A DNA stretch of 46,405 bases from Paenibacillus antarcticus (GCF_001637225.1 NZ_LVJI01000004.1:1-46405); one strand, 5' to 3'; positions 1-9,263 are shown, counted from the first letter of the stretch. The notes: generated by a model not told the origin, from the sequence alone. Made by a program: numbers and translations.

Positions 1-158
1 CCCTTCGCCCCGTCTTATAGGCAGGTTACCTACGTGTTACTCACCCGTCCGCCGCTAAGTTGTTTTGGAAGCAAGCTTCCAAAACAACTCCGCTCGACTT
101 GCATGTATTAGGCATGCCGCCAGCGTTCGTCCTGAGCCAGGATCAAACTCTCCAAATT
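1..158 (-). rRNA. 16S ribosomal RNA, 5' end (partial)
   Basis: The minus strand carries the universal 16S start (AGAGTTTGATCCTGGCTCAG, its first A at 151), followed by the helix 6 variable stem and the conserved GCGGACGGGTGAGTAACACG. Taking that A as E. coli position 8 puts the mature 5' end near 158. The gene runs off the left edge. The V1 stem (GTTTTGGAAGC/GCTTCCAAAAC) fits Paenibacillus, but the species cannot be fixed from this fragment. Confidence 0.97.
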
Positions 159-341
159 GGTATTTAGAAAGAGCGAAATGCTCATTTTGAAACAAACTGG
201 CGAGAATTTACATTCTCTATCAAATGATTTCTCATTTGTTTTGATTTCACTTATCGCAAAATCTACTCACTCGTTGTTCAGTTTTCAAAGACCAATTTTT
301 CTCTTTCGTTGGCACCAGATGTTCTCGGCGACAACTTCTAT
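159..341 (-). other. rRNA operon leader
   Basis: This is the transcribed leader between the proximal rrn promoter and the 16S. Its minus strand contains TCTTTGAAAACTGAACAAC (about 278-296), a sequence typical of Bacillus and Paenibacillus rRNA leaders and spacers, where boxA-type antitermination and processing signals lie. I see no credible protein-coding gene here. Confidence 0.7.
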
Positions 342-371
342 ATCATATCATGCTACCCTGCATTTCGTCAA
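342..371 (-). promoter_or_regulatory. rrn promoter P2 (proximal)
   Basis: On the minus strand, -35 TTGACG (371-366) and -10 TATGAT (347-342) are 18 bases apart. Transcription would start near 335, about 180 bases before the 16S. This is the usual layout of Bacillus rRNA promoters. Confidence 0.8.
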
Positions 372-448
372 GCTCTTTTTTTGAGAAAGTTTATTTTCTC
401 ATTTCCGCCTTTCGGCAAGCTGTAATGCCTTTTCAAGGGGCGAGAAAT

Positions 449-478
449 AATATAACACGGTTTGGTATCACACGTCAA
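449..478 (-). promoter_or_regulatory. rrn promoter P1 (distal), overlapping the bofA stop
   Basis: On the minus strand, -35 TTGACG (478-473) and -10 TATATT (454-449) are 18 bases apart, 107 bases upstream of P2. Tandem P1/P2 rrn promoters are normal in Bacillus. The TGA stop of bofA (477-475) lies inside the -35 hexamer, so gene and promoter abut without a spacer. Confidence 0.75.
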
Positions 479-747
479 CTACCTATTAAATATAATTTTA
501 ATCCATACAGAAGAGCTACGCCAGGAAGACCTAATACCGTGACTGTTCCTATCGTTATCGGATTCAATGGAATATATACCGAAGTCATAAGTCCTGAGTA
601 ATTAACCAAATATATCCCCAACGTAGCTAGCACCAAATGCGTTCCAAACACAGTTAGCCACCCAAGGCCTAATTTCTTCTTAATGACAATAAACAAGATA
701 GCGAATAAAGACACTATAAGCACACCCATTGCAATCCACCTTATCAA
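475..747 (-). CDS. bofA: Pro-sigma-K processing inhibitor BofA
   Basis: This 90-residue integral membrane protein has two hydrophobic stretches (about 4-24 and 30-50) and ends in the family signature NPITIGTVTVLGLPGVALL, matching BofA. In B. subtilis BofA holds the intramembrane protease SpoIVFB inactive in the outer forespore membrane until the forespore signals, which times sigma-K activation. Length and the position between yaaL and an rrn operon agree with B. subtilis. It starts 3 bases after the yaaL stop, so the two are one transcription unit. No terminator separates it from the rrn promoters, so read-through into rRNA is possible. Confidence 0.93.
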   Translation of the reverse strand: MIRWIAMGVLIVSLFAILFIVIKKKLGLGWLTVFGTHLVLATLGIYLVNYSGLMTSVYIPLNPITIGTVTVLGLPGVALLYGLKLYLIGS

Positions 748-750
748 TGC

Positions 751-1086
751 TCATTCTCCTTTCATATGGATACTTTTAGAATTACCTAATACTGTTTCAT
801 TCATGATTCTTCCCTTTTGATTACTTGCCTCTAGATAATGGTTCGAAACGATCCCTAACTTCTTTGCTTGTTTCAGATGCATTTGATATTTGCGTTCAGC
901 AGCTTCCAACATATATATAGCATAGTCCACTTGATCCTCACCCAGCGCTTCCTCAAAATACATAAATGCTTCTTCCCAATGCGCCTTTGACTGAAGAATT
1001 TCTTCAAAGATCCCCCCGTTTAATTCTTCCTCTCTTCCCTTAATCCTTTTGAGTGTAGTATCCCATGGTTTTTTCAATCTCTTCAT
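751..1086 (-). CDS. yaaL: DUF2508 family protein (YaaL-like)
   Basis: A 111-residue, charged, probably all-helical cytosolic protein with no signal peptide. The central segment (WEEAFMYFEEALGEDQVDYAIYMLEAAERKY) resembles the YaaL/DUF2508 family, which sits between recR and bofA in many Bacillales. The molecular function is unknown. The ATG at 1086 is preceded by a strong AAAGGAGGAG site. The recR terminator (1155-1185) lies upstream, so this gene probably has its own promoter in the intervening 70 bases, though no clear sigma-A hexamers stand out there. It is probably cotranscribed with bofA. Confidence 0.85.
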   Translation of the reverse strand: MKRLKKPWDTTLKRIKGREEELNGGIFEEILQSKAHWEEAFMYFEEALGEDQVDYAIYMLEAAERKYQMHLKQAKKLGIVSNHYLEASNQKGRIMNETVLGNSKSIHMKGE

Positions 1087-1154
1087 AACTATGCTCCTCC
1101 TTTATCTCGTATCTCCCACTTCCATACATATCGAGAAAAGGACAAACTTAGAAC

Positions 1155-1185
1155 AAAAAAAAGAAGCCCTTCGCAGGACTTCTCA
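1155..1185 (-). terminator. Terminator after recR
   Basis: The minus strand forms AGAAGTCC-TGCGAA-GGGCTTCT followed by an unbroken U tract. This is a classic intrinsic terminator that ends the dnaX-ebfC-recR unit. Confidence 0.9.
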
Positions 1186-1215
1186 TTTTCATATAACGAT
1201 TATTCAATCATGGAA

Positions 1216-1815
1216 TCAGCGAAGCTCTCTACGACCTTCCAAGGCTTTGGACAATGTAACCTCATCCGCATACTCCAAATCGCCACCTACAGGTAGCCCA
1301 TGGGCAATACGAGTCACTTTAATGTCAAAGTGCCGGATCAACCTAGAAACGTACATCGCTGTCGCTTCACCTTCGATATTAGCATTGGTAGCCAGAATAA
1401 GTTCCTTCACTCGTTCATCTGTTAGTCTATTCAATAATTCCTTTAGGCGAATGTCATCAGGACCAATCCCCTCCATAGGAGAAATCGCACCTTGAAGAAC
1501 GTGAAAGTATCCATTAAACTCCTTAGTACGTTCAATGGCCACAACATCCTTATGATCTTGAACAACACAGATCACTGAAGGATCTCGGGTCTTATCCTGA
1601 CAAATACGACAAGGGTCGGTATCCGTAATATTGCAGCAGACAGAGCAGTAATGGAGATTTCTCTTCACACTAACGAGCGCCTTAGCAAAATCAATGACAT
1701 CGTCCTCTTTCATCGTAATTACATGAAATGCCAATCTACTTGCTGTCTTAGGACCTATACCCGGTAATCGAGTAAATGATTCAATCAATTTTGCAATAGG
1801 TTCGGGATAATACAA
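1216..1815 (-). CDS. recR: Recombination protein RecR
   Basis: A 199-residue protein of usual family length. It has an N-terminal helix-hairpin-helix (about 13-30, [15 protein letters not shown]), a four-cysteine zinc site (C57, C60, C69, C72) and a Toprim domain starting near [12 protein letters not shown]. RecR works with RecF/RecO to load RecA at gapped DNA. The start is a TTG (1815) behind AGAAGGAGA; translation from it gives the conserved [10 protein letters not shown]. It follows ebfC by 27 bases, the dnaX-ebfC-recR order seen across Bacteria. Confidence 0.97.
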   Translation of the reverse strand: MYYPEPIAKLIESFTRLPGIGPKTASRLAFHVITMKEDDVIDFAKALVSVKRNLHYCSVCCNITDTDPCRICQDKTRDPSVICVVQDHKDVVAIERTKEFNGYFHVLQGAISPMEGIGPDDIRLKELLNRLTDERVKELILATNANIEGEATAMYVSRLIRHFDIKVTRIAHGLPVGGDLEYADEVTLSKALEGRRELR

Positions 1816-1842
1816 AACTAAAAATCTCCTTCTGCTGAAAAA

Positions 1843-2154
1843 TTAGAACAGGCCAGGGATTTTCATTCCGCCTGTGAATTTACCCATATCATCGTTGGCA
1901 AGCTCATCCGCTTTAGTCAGGGCATCATTCACCGCTGTCATCACCAGATCCTGCAGCATTTCTACATCTTCTGGATCTACTGCTTCCGGCTTAATTGTAA
2001 TCGAGAGCAATTTCTTGTGTCCGTTAACTTCAGCTGTAACTACACCGCCACCAGAACTTCCTTCTACCGTTTTCGTAGCAAGACCTTCTTGAGCTTTTAA
2101 CATTTGTTCCTGCATTTTCTTCACTTGTTTCATCATTTGATTCATATTATTCAT
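1843..2154 (-). CDS. ebfC: YbaB/EbfC nucleoid-associated protein
   Basis: A 103-residue protein with the family layout: a Met/Gln-rich N-terminal helix ([17 protein letters not shown]), the beta core [20 protein letters not shown] and the conserved [19 protein letters not shown] helix. YbaB/EbfC proteins are small DNA-binding dimers; the B. subtilis homologue is yaaK. The ATG at 2154 has an AAAGGAGAGG site. It lies between dnaX and recR in one operon. Confidence 0.95.
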   Translation of the reverse strand: MNNMNQMMKQVKKMQEQMLKAQEGLATKTVEGSSGGGVVTAEVNGHKKLLSITIKPEAVDPEDVEMLQDLVMTAVNDALTKADELANDDMGKFTGGMKIPGLF

Positions 2155-2192
2155 GAGTACCTCTCCTTTTTGGATGCACTTCTATGTGCTAT

Positions 2193-3953
2193 TTATTCTT
2201 TTATGACTACAAGGTCTTCTCCAAATAACTGAAGTGCCTCGTCAATCCACGGCTCTGACTTCTCTTCACCATCTTCATGTTCGTGCTCTAACTTTAGTTC
2301 TTCTTTAGCCTTTTGTGTAGACCCTTCAATAGCCGTCATCCAGTCTCGTTGCATAATCGTAACCAAATAATAAGCTTTCCCAAGCTTCGACTCCATCACA
2401 TGCTCGATGACCTGTTTATTAGCAGGCTTCTCGGTAGTCTCTCGGTGAATATTATTCTTAAAGGCTACTAGAATAGAATCTTCTAACACAGACACGGGTT
2501 CGCCATCCATAAACCAAGCATGGACGGTCACCTTCGCTTCCTTCACTCCTTGAAGAACCGGACCCCATTGCTTCTGAATCGTCGCAAATGCGTCGCTATT
2601 CTTATGCACCAAATATTGATCCAAGTTCGCAGGAAGCTTGGTAGTTGAAGATACTCTTGGTGCCGGCATCCCATTTCCAGATGGTCTTGAGTTTGCATTA
2701 CCGTCTCGACCATTCCCTGGCGCTGCACCTGTCTGCATGAATTTTTCTATCTTCTTCTCAAGAGCCAATACCTGTTGCTTTAGTAAAGATATCTCGCCTG
2801 AATCCGCAGAAAGTGCAGCGGTAGGCCTTTCATTTGAAAGTCCTATCTTCACAACCTCTTGCGAACCGCCAGGTAAGTTACATAACTTAAGCAACGCCAC
2901 TTCAAATAACGTCTGTGGTTGTGAAGCATATTTCATCTCACTTTGGTAGTGATTCAAAATATCAATCATTTGGAACAGCTGTTCACGAGAGAATGTTTCT
3001 GCCATCTCTTTGTATTCCTCAGGATTTAACACCCTGTCCGTCAGCTTGTCCGCGTGTGGAACCATTTTGATCATAAGCAGATCTCGGAAATAATACAACA
3101 GGTTCTCCATGCACTTATCTGCACTTTTCCCCTCTTGCATGAAATCCTCAACCATTTGTAATACCAATCCTATATTTCCATCAAGCAAGCCTTGGGCCAA
3201 TCTCCCAAACTGTTCAGAGGCAATGCCCCCGGTCATGTTTAGCACCTGTTGGTAAGAAACAATATCCTCTGTAAAAGATGCGATTTGATCCAAAATGCTA
3301 AGTGCATCCCTCATACCGCCATCTGACAATCGTGCAATATATTGAAGTGCTTCGTCCTCAGCCTTAATACCTTCTTCGTCGCAAATGCGACGTAACCGTT
3401 CTGTCTGTTCATCAAGAGACACTCTACGGAAATCAAAACGCTGACACCTCGAAATAATCGTGGCTGGTAGCTTATGAGGTTCCGTTGTGGCAAGAATAAA
3501 CATCACATGAGGAGGTGGCTCCTCTAACGTCTTCAATAAGGCATTAAACGCTTCTGTCGTCAGCATATGCACTTCATCAATGATATAAACCTTCTGTCTG
3601 ACTTCCGTTGGTGCATATTTAACTTTCTCACGCAAATCTCGAATTTCATCTACACCACGGTTAGATGCAGCATCAATTTCTTGAACATCCATCACTGCTC
3701 CAGCCGTTATACGTCGGCAAGATTCACACTCATTACAAGGTTCCGGTTCAGGCCCCCGCTCACAGTTAACGGCTTTCGCCAGTATTTTGGCAGCGCTTGT
3801 CTTCCCGGTCCCCCGCGGACCACTGAACAGGTAGGCATGAGAAACCCGCTGTTCGCGTATTGCGTTTTGCAACGTTTGAATAATATGCTGTTGTCCCACC
3901 ATGTCCTGAAAAGACTGTGGCCGCCAAGCACGGTACAGCGCTATATGTTCCAC
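2193..3953 (-). CDS. dnaX: DNA polymerase III subunits gamma/tau
   Basis: A 586-residue clamp-loader ATPase. Walker A is GPRGTGKT (45-52), a zinc module uses C64, C73, C76 and C79, Walker B is at about 123-129 (YIIDEVH), and sensor 1 is LATTEPHKLP. The C-terminal tau region contains a low-complexity linker (about 405-440) followed by a polymerase-contact domain. The GTG start at 3953 follows AGAGGG. I saw no A6G slippery heptamer on the coding strand, so a frameshifted gamma form as in E. coli is not supported. It is the first gene of the dnaX-ebfC-recR operon and lies downstream of the SRP RNA, as in B. subtilis. Confidence 0.97.
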   Translation of the reverse strand: MEHIALYRAWRPQSFQDMVGQQHIIQTLQNAIREQRVSHAYLFSGPRGTGKTSAAKILAKAVNCERGPEPEPCNECESCRRITAGAVMDVQEIDAASNRGVDEIRDLREKVKYAPTEVRQKVYIIDEVHMLTTEAFNALLKTLEEPPPHVMFILATTEPHKLPATIISRCQRFDFRRVSLDEQTERLRRICDEEGIKAEDEALQYIARLSDGGMRDALSILDQIASFTEDIVSYQQVLNMTGGIASEQFGRLAQGLLDGNIGLVLQMVEDFMQEGKSADKCMENLLYYFRDLLMIKMVPHADKLTDRVLNPEEYKEMAETFSREQLFQMIDILNHYQSEMKYASQPQTLFEVALLKLCNLPGGSQEVVKIGLSNERPTAALSADSGEISLLKQQVLALEKKIEKFMQTGAAPGNGRDGNANSRPSGNGMPAPRVSSTTKLPANLDQYLVHKNSDAFATIQKQWGPVLQGVKEAKVTVHAWFMDGEPVSVLEDSILVAFKNNIHRETTEKPANKQVIEHVMESKLGKAYYLVTIMQRDWMTAIEGSTQKAKEELKLEHEHEDGEEKSEPWIDEALQLFGEDLVVIKE

Positions 3954-4067
3954 TTTGCGTTACCCTCTTTCAACTTCCACTTCATGACGATTAGTCGTAT
4001 CCTCATTATACTATATTCACGTGTTCTACAAAACTTGAATTCATAATTACACTAAATATTATTTTAG

Positions 4068-4104
4068 AAAAGCAAAAACATCTTCGCCGAATGGCAAAGA
4101 TGTT
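4068..4104 (-). terminator. Terminator after SRP RNA
   Basis: The minus strand forms AACATCTTTGCC-ATTC-GGCGAAGATGTT followed by a T-rich tail. It begins about 25 bases beyond the 3' end of the SRP RNA and precedes dnaX. Confidence 0.85.
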
Positions 4105-4129
4105 GAATATAAATACTCATATAAATAAC

Positions 4130-4402
4130 AAGACCGTGCACCTGTTATTGATAATTGCGATCCAAGCGGCAATCCTGCGCAGCTACTCAGGCTAGGCTTC
4201 CCTTCGGCACAAGAGTAACTTGCTTATGGCTGCTTCCTTCCGGACCTGACCAGGTTCACAAGCACTCATTGCGAAGGACCCAACCGTCAACATAGCACAC
4301 AGGGACCAAGACCTTACATCGACAATACCTCTAACAGGAATTCAACCTCGCTACAGCGGATTGCGAGTTACAGGGCACCGCTACCTCCCCGTCTAGCACG
4401 AT
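4130..4402 (-). ncRNA. scr: Signal recognition particle RNA (large, Bacillus type; scRNA)
   Basis: The minus strand contains the invariant domain IV sequence GGTCAGGTCCGGAAGGAAGC (about 4227-4253). It also has the Alu-type 5' part with GGTAGCGGTGCCCTGTAAC and TCGCAATCCGCTGTAGCGAG, and complementary ends (CCGTGCTAG near 4400 and GGTGCACGGTCTTG near 4130). At about 270 nt it is the long Gram-positive form, which binds Ffh and the small Alu-binding partner. The adjacency to dnaX matches B. subtilis scr. Confidence 0.97.
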
Positions 4403-4409
4403 GAGATAA

Positions 4410-4438
4410 AGTATATCTCATGAATGTACATAAATCAA
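4410..4438 (-). promoter_or_regulatory. SRP RNA promoter
   Basis: On the minus strand, -35 TTGATT (4438-4433) and -10 TATACT (4415-4410) have exact 17-base spacing. The start falls near 4403, at the 5' end of the SRP RNA. The remaining bases up to the rpmE terminator show nothing else recognisable. Confidence 0.8.
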
Positions 4439-4572
4439 CTACCTAATATTCCTTCTTCTTCAATTCCCTAATTCACTTCATCATAATATCAATTCCAGAC
4501 TCCTATTGTAGAGCGAAAAATATGCCAGTAAACGTCATGAAAAGTCCTCACACTGCATGTATATGAGGTAAT

Positions 4573-4605
4573 AAAAAAACCCCTAACTCTTTACAGAGTA
4601 GGGGC
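4573..4605 (-). terminator. Terminator after rpmE
   Basis: The minus strand forms CCCCTACTCT-GTAA-AGAGTTAGGGG (one bulge) followed by seven T. Confidence 0.9.
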
Positions 4606-4650
4606 TTTCGTATGTTCGGTTCCTCATGCGATCAAGCCGCATAGGTCCAA

Positions 4651-4848
4651 TTAAACGTTGTATTTTTTCTTAAATTTATCAACGCGACCACCAGCATCCA
4701 GGAATTTTTGTTTCCCAGTGTAGAACGGATGACAGTTGGAGCAAATTTCTACGCGAAGGTTTTCTTTAACAGAACCTGTCTCGAATGTATTACCACAAGC
4801 ACAAGTAGCCGTAGTAATGTGAAATTTCGGTTGGATTGATTCTTGCAT
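4651..4848 (-). CDS. rpmE: 50S ribosomal protein L31, zinc-binding type
   Basis: A 65-residue L31 with all four zinc cysteines of the C+ form: CAC near residue 16 and CSNC near residue 36, followed by [20 protein letters not shown]. In B. subtilis this zinc-bound form is replaced by YtiA when zinc is scarce. I chose the ATG at 4848. An in-frame GTG at 4857 lies inside the ribosome binding site AAAGAGGTG, so it is unlikely to be the start. It lies downstream of rho, as in B. subtilis, with a radical SAM gene between them. Confidence 0.96.
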   Translation of the reverse strand: MQESIQPKFHITTATCACGNTFETGSVKENLRVEICSNCHPFYTGKQKFLDAGGRVDKFKKKYNV

Positions 4849-4991
4849 GACTTTCACCTCTTTCCGCCCTGAGCCTCATGTGGACACAGAGTTTTGTGGA
4901 CATATAATAGCATTGTATCAGGTTACCTTATCATGTGCAATATTTTATTTAATCATACTGACTTTCTAAAGTGCTACATACTACAACGTAA

Positions 4992-6254
4992 TTACTTTTT
5001 TGGACGAGCCATTCCCTCTGGGGGAACATGTGTGAAGGAACCAATAACGACTTCTGGTAACTCCGCCTTAAATATATCGATCATCTGCTTCATACCTAAT
5101 ATTTCACTTTGAGCTTTGGGAATTAACCCCAGATAACTCTCTGGATCAATATTAAGATTTCGCATTTGAATTAATTTCAATCCAGTGCGTCTGCAGAACT
5201 CCACCATCGCTTCAATCTCTTCTTCACGATCTGTTACACCAGGGAAAATCAAGTAGTTAATCGAGGTATAGACACCTTGATCTGTAGCATAACGCAATGA
5301 TTTCTCTACATTAGCTAAATTATATCCTCTAGGCTTATAGTACGCATTATAATGATCATCGAGCGCACTTATCGTACTAACACGCATAAGATCTAAACCT
5401 GCATCTACAATTCCGCGCATATGATCGTTTAGTCCAGCATTAGTATTGATATTAATGTAGCCCATATCTGTAACCGATCTAACCTCACGGATAGCATCGA
5501 TAATGATCTTCGCTTGTGTCGAAGGCTCACCCTCGCATCCTTGTCCGAAGCTAATAATCGATTCCGGTGTCTTCAGATGCTCTAGCATCACTTCTACTAA
5601 TTCATCTACCCTTGGACGGAAGTTCATACGAGTCTGTGGCGACACAAATCCACTATCATCCGGTTGCTCAGAAATACAACCGAAGCAGCCTGCATTACAG
5701 GAATGAGATACCGGGACGCCACCTTCCCATCGATTAAGGAACGTATTAGAAGATGTAAGACACTCATACCCCAAAGCACAATTGGATAAATGGGAATACA
5801 GTCTATTATCTGGGTATTTCTCCGTTAAGCGCTTCACACCTTCGTTCAGATCATCCGTATCGCAATTCATAGGATTCCATTTCTCAGGATCATCCGTTAG
5901 CTGTGCAGCCACAAAAAATTGACCATCTTTCCACACTACCGCAGAATATCCGAATAACGGAAGTTTATAATCTTTATCAGTCTTCACATAACCCGGTAGA
6001 TACAATCTTGTGAACCCTTGTGGTAATAACGCTCCAACGGCTTGTGCGTTGTTAGGAAGTGGTCTCATATCGCCACTGTCTGGATCCATACCTACTGCAC
6101 GAGTACTTGGTAGCCCTACTAGGGTAGCGCCCTCAGGTAGTGGAATGAGCTCATCTTCCATCATTTCAACAATCATCTCTCCACTACGAGCAAGTCCGTA
6201 GAGCGAAGGGTGATCAAATACATTTCCTTGTTCATCTGCATATACCAGATACAT
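4992..6254 (-). CDS. Radical SAM protein of unknown function
   Basis: A 420-residue protein. The radical SAM cluster motif is CNAGCFGC (C186, C190, C193), the standard CX3CX2C, followed by an SFGQGCEGEPS segment, strand elements such as GYININTNAGL, and the partial barrel to the C terminus. About 180 residues precede the cluster. They carry extra cysteines (C131, C159, C165) that could bind a second metal or form part of the active site. I do not recognise the substrate. There is no signal peptide or transmembrane segment, so it is cytosolic. The start is the ATG at 6254 behind AAAGAGGGG; an upstream in-frame ATG at 6314 lacks a good site. It sits between rho and rpmE on the same strand, but that context does not reveal its role. 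Confidence 0.85.
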   Translation of the reverse strand: MYLVYADEQGNVFDHPSLYGLARSGEMIVEMMEDELIPLPEGATLVGLPSTRAVGMDPDSGDMRPLPNNAQAVGALLPQGFTRLYLPGYVKTDKDYKLPLFGYSAVVWKDGQFFVAAQLTDDPEKWNPMNCDTDDLNEGVKRLTEKYPDNRLYSHLSNCALGYECLTSSNTFLNRWEGGVPVSHSCNAGCFGCISEQPDDSGFVSPQTRMNFRPRVDELVEVMLEHLKTPESIISFGQGCEGEPSTQAKIIIDAIREVRSVTDMGYININTNAGLNDHMRGIVDAGLDLMRVSTISALDDHYNAYYKPRGYNLANVEKSLRYATDQGVYTSINYLIFPGVTDREEEIEAMVEFCRRTGLKLIQMRNLNIDPESYLGLIPKAQSEILGMKQMIDIFKAELPEVVIGSFTHVPPEGMARPKK

Positions 6255-6331
6255 GATGTTCCCCTCTTTGTAAATAAGCTTTATTTTGCCGCGTGGGACT
6301 TTATATTTATACATTCTTTGAACATTACGAA

Positions 6332-7672
6332 TTATGACGACGATACAGATGTTGAAGGCCGTGATGTTCTACGTGCAGGACTGGGCTTACTGCTACTATT
6401 GCTGCTACTATTCGTGGCCGGTTTTGCAGAAGCAACATCAAAAGAAGCAATAAATTCATCATTCGTCTTACAATCACGTAATTTCTTGAGGAATCCATCC
6501 ACAAACTCAAACGAATCATTCATGTTCTTACGAACAGCCCAGATCGTATCCAACTCTTCTTTGCTTAGGAGAACTTCCTCACGACGCGTGCCGGAACGGC
6601 GTATATCAATCGCTGGAAAGATACGACGTTCTGCCAACTTACGATCAAGATGCAGCTCCATATTTCCAGTTCCTTTAAATTCTTCATAAATAATGTCATC
6701 CATCCGAGATCCTGTATCCACTAAGGCTGTTGCAAGGATCGTCAAGCTTCCGCCCTCTTCCACATTACGCGCCGCACCAAAGAATCGTTTCGGACGATGA
6801 AATGCTGCTGGATCTATCCCTCCACTAAGCGTACGACCGGAAGGCGGAATAACTAAGTTGTAAGCACGCGCTAACCGGGTGATACTGTCCATCAAGATGA
6901 CAACGTCCTTCTTGTGTTCAACTAACCGTAATGCACGCTCCAACACAAGCTCCGCCACTTTAATATGATTCTCTGGTAATTCATCAAATGTAGACGCAAT
7001 GACTTCCCCTTTTACAGAACGTTGCATATCTGTGACTTCTTCCGGGCGTTCATCAATAAGCAATACAAAAAGTGAAATTTCAGGATTATTAGTGGAAATG
7101 CTGTTGGCAATTTCTTTTAAAAGGAGCGTCTTTCCGGCTTTTGGAGGTGCTACTATGAGTCCCCGTTGTCCCAATCCTACGGGTGCAAGTAAATCCATAA
7201 TTCGTGTAGATAAATGAGTTGGGGAAGTTTCAAGCACAAGTTTCTTTTGTGGATATAGAGGAGTTAGCGCTGGAAAATGCAATCGTTCTGATGCTGTCTG
7301 AGGATTTTCTCCATTTACGGCGTTAACCTGGAGTAATCCAAAGTAACGTTCATTCTCTTTCGGTGTTCTACATTTACCTGATACCAAATCTCCAGTTCTC
7401 AAATCAAATTTACGAATTTGTGAGGCAGAGATATAAATATCTTGTGTACTTGGTAAATAATTTATAGGTCTAAGAAATCCATATCCTTCAGATAGTATCT
7501 CTAGTACACCTTCCATAAACATCAACCCGCTCTGCTCCGCCTGCGCGCGCAAAATAGCAAAAATCAATTCCCTCTTCTTTAGCTGCCCGTAATACGAAAT
7601 CTGGTACTGTTTGGCCAGTTTGTATAAATCGGTTAGCTTCATTTCTTCCAGATCAGAAATTTGAAGATCCAT
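6332..7672 (-). CDS. rho: Transcription termination factor Rho
   Basis: A 446-residue hexameric RNA helicase. The N-terminal Rho domain begins with [13 protein letters not shown]. It is followed by the cold-shock RNA-binding fold (about 51-118, including the GYGFLR motif), Walker A APPKAGKT (175-182), Walker [17 protein letters not shown], and the [20 protein letters not shown] segment. The C-terminal tail (about 415-446) is rich in Ser, Arg, Pro and Thr with short Ser/Asn runs, and is longer than a typical Rho end. The ATG at 7672 follows AGGTGG. It lies downstream of murZ, as in B. subtilis, but glpX, which intervenes there, is absent. Confidence 0.97.
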   Translation of the reverse strand: MDLQISDLEEMKLTDLYKLAKQYQISYYGQLKKRELIFAILRAQAEQSGLMFMEGVLEILSEGYGFLRPINYLPSTQDIYISASQIRKFDLRTGDLVSGKCRTPKENERYFGLLQVNAVNGENPQTASERLHFPALTPLYPQKKLVLETSPTHLSTRIMDLLAPVGLGQRGLIVAPPKAGKTLLLKEIANSISTNNPEISLFVLLIDERPEEVTDMQRSVKGEVIASTFDELPENHIKVAELVLERALRLVEHKKDVVILMDSITRLARAYNLVIPPSGRTLSGGIDPAAFHRPKRFFGAARNVEEGGSLTILATALVDTGSRMDDIIYEEFKGTGNMELHLDRKLAERRIFPAIDIRRSGTRREEVLLSKEELDTIWAVRKNMNDSFEFVDGFLKKLRDCKTNDEFIASFDVASAKPATNSSSNSSSKPSPARRTSRPSTSVSSS

Positions 7673-7766
7673 TTAATAACCACCTATTCAATTTTATAAG
7701 TCCATATATCTTATTCAACAATCTATAAAACTATGAAAGCTCTTTATTTAAGATAGCATCACCCAA

Positions 7767-7824
7767 TTAACAAAGAGATATGCAAATTTTACCGAATTAT
7801 TCCTCGATAAAATTGCATCTCCTT
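7767..7824 (-). terminator. Hairpin after murZ, possible terminator
   Basis: The minus strand can pair AGATGCAATTTTATCG with CGGTAAAATTTGCATATCT around an 8-9 base loop, followed by a short T-rich stretch. The stem is imperfect and AT-rich, so it may be a weak or partial terminator before rho. Confidence 0.5.
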
Positions 7825-7843
7825 GTAAATGGATTACAGTAAA

Positions 7844-9097
7844 TCACTCTGTTTCACGCCATATCTCTGCTCCAAGTCTACGGAAGTTCTCAACAATGTT
7901 ATCATAACCACGGTCTATGAACTCGACGCCACTAACTTCCGTAATTCCTTCTTCTACCGTAAGTCCCGCAATAACAAGTGCAGCTCCAGCTCGTAAATCT
8001 GTTGCCTTGACCTTGGCAGCATTCAATCTGCTTCCTTCAATGATCGCAGATCGTCCCTCTACACGAATCTTAGCTCCCATTCGAACCAATTCAGGAACAT
8101 GCTTAAAACGACTACTGTATACAAAATCACTAAGAACACTAACACCTTCAGCTTGTGTAAGAAGGCTCGTCATTGGCGATTGAAGGTCTGTTGGGAATCC
8201 CGGATACACGAGTGCCTTTACATCGACAGCTTCATAATTCGCTTGTCCTACAACTCGGATGCTCTCATCAAGCTCTTCAATGTGTACACCCATTTCCAGT
8301 AGCTTAGCAGTCATAGCTTCCATATGTTTAGGGATAACATTGTCTATCAGAACATCTCCGCGTGTAGCAGCGGCAGCTATCATATACGTACCTGCTTGGA
8401 TTCGATCGGGAATAATGGAGTGGCGACAGCCGTGAAGTTCAGATACGCCTTCGATACGAATAGTCTCTGTACCAGCGCCTTTAATTACGGCTCCCATGGA
8501 ATTGAGGAGTGTTGCAACATCTATGATCTCAGGCTCTTTAGCCGCGTTTTCAATGGTAGTGGAACCTTTTGCACGGGCAGCAGCTAACATGATATTAATG
8601 GTAGCTCCAACACTAGAAACATCCAGGTAAATCTTAGCTCCCCGTAGTTCTTTGGCATGCAAATAAATAGATCCGTGCTCATTCGTTACTGTTGCGCCTA
8701 GCGCTTCAAAACCTTTAATGTGTTGGTCAATAGGTCGGGGTTCAAAGTTGCAGCCTCCCGGTAGGCCGATCGATGCTTCATTGAATCTGCCTAACATAGC
8801 ACCCATCATATAATACGAAGCCCTTAGCTTCTTAACAGGGCCATTTGGCATTGGAATAGATTTAATAGAGGAAGGGTCTATCTTCATTTGGCTGCCTTCT
8901 CGCGAAACGCTCGCACCAAGATCCTCGAGTATTTCAGCATATACTGCTACATCACTTAAAATCGGCAGGTTATCCAAAATAACTTCCGATTCTGCTAATA
9001 TGGCAGCAGGTATCAAAGCAATAGCGCTATTCTTGGCGCCACTAATGGATACTGTACCATGTAGCGGACGTCCGCCAGTGATCATCAATTTTTCCAT
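7844..9097 (-). CDS. murZ: UDP-N-acetylglucosamine 1-carboxyvinyltransferase, MurZ (MurAB) type
   Basis: A 417-residue enzyme that transfers enolpyruvate from PEP to UDP-GlcNAc, the first committed step of peptidoglycan synthesis. The conserved Lys is in GAKN (K22). The fosfomycin-reactive Cys is C116 in [18 protein letters not shown]. The segments [21 protein letters not shown] and [20 protein letters not shown] are much closer to the B. subtilis second copy (MurAB/MurZ) than to MurAA, and the neighbourhood with fba, spo0F and rho is that of murAB. A separate murAA-type gene would be expected elsewhere. The site upstream of the ATG at 9097 is GGGGGA with long spacing. Confidence 0.95.
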   Translation of the reverse strand: MEKLMITGGRPLHGTVSISGAKNSAIALIPAAILAESEVILDNLPILSDVAVYAEILEDLGASVSREGSQMKIDPSSIKSIPMPNGPVKKLRASYYMMGAMLGRFNEASIGLPGGCNFEPRPIDQHIKGFEALGATVTNEHGSIYLHAKELRGAKIYLDVSSVGATINIMLAAARAKGSTTIENAAKEPEIIDVATLLNSMGAVIKGAGTETIRIEGVSELHGCRHSIIPDRIQAGTYMIAAAATRGDVLIDNVIPKHMEAMTAKLLEMGVHIEELDESIRVVGQANYEAVDVKALVYPGFPTDLQSPMTSLLTQAEGVSVLSDFVYSSRFKHVPELVRMGAKIRVEGRSAIIEGSRLNAAKVKATDLRAGAALVIAGLTVEEGITEVSGVEFIDRGYDNIVENFRRLGAEIWRETE

Positions 9098-9165
9098 AGC
9101 TTAAGGGTCCCCCTACGTGTTTTGCAGCCGGCAAACGATACGCGCTGTTGGCTTTATATGATAAA

Positions 9166-9200
9166 AGTGGAAAGACACCGACTAAGCGGTGTGCTCTCCA
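9166..9200 (-). terminator. Terminator after fba
   Basis: The minus strand forms GGAGAGCACACCG-CTTAGT-CGGTGTCTTTCC followed by ACTTTTATC. It is a solid hairpin with a short T tract between fba and murZ. Confidence 0.75.
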
Positions 9201-9263
9201 TATCAAACTATTCAACTGGACACCCCAAAGGACTTGTCCTGATTCATACAATGTAGAAAGGTA

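Noticed and set aside
157..601. Plus-strand open frames opposite the rrn leader and bofA
   Set aside because: They overlap rRNA leader, two rrn promoters and a well-supported bofA; no ribosome sites or homology.
2193..3953. Programmed frameshift in dnaX producing a gamma subunit
   Set aside because: No A-rich slippery heptamer with a downstream hairpin was seen on the coding strand. B. subtilis also lacks it.
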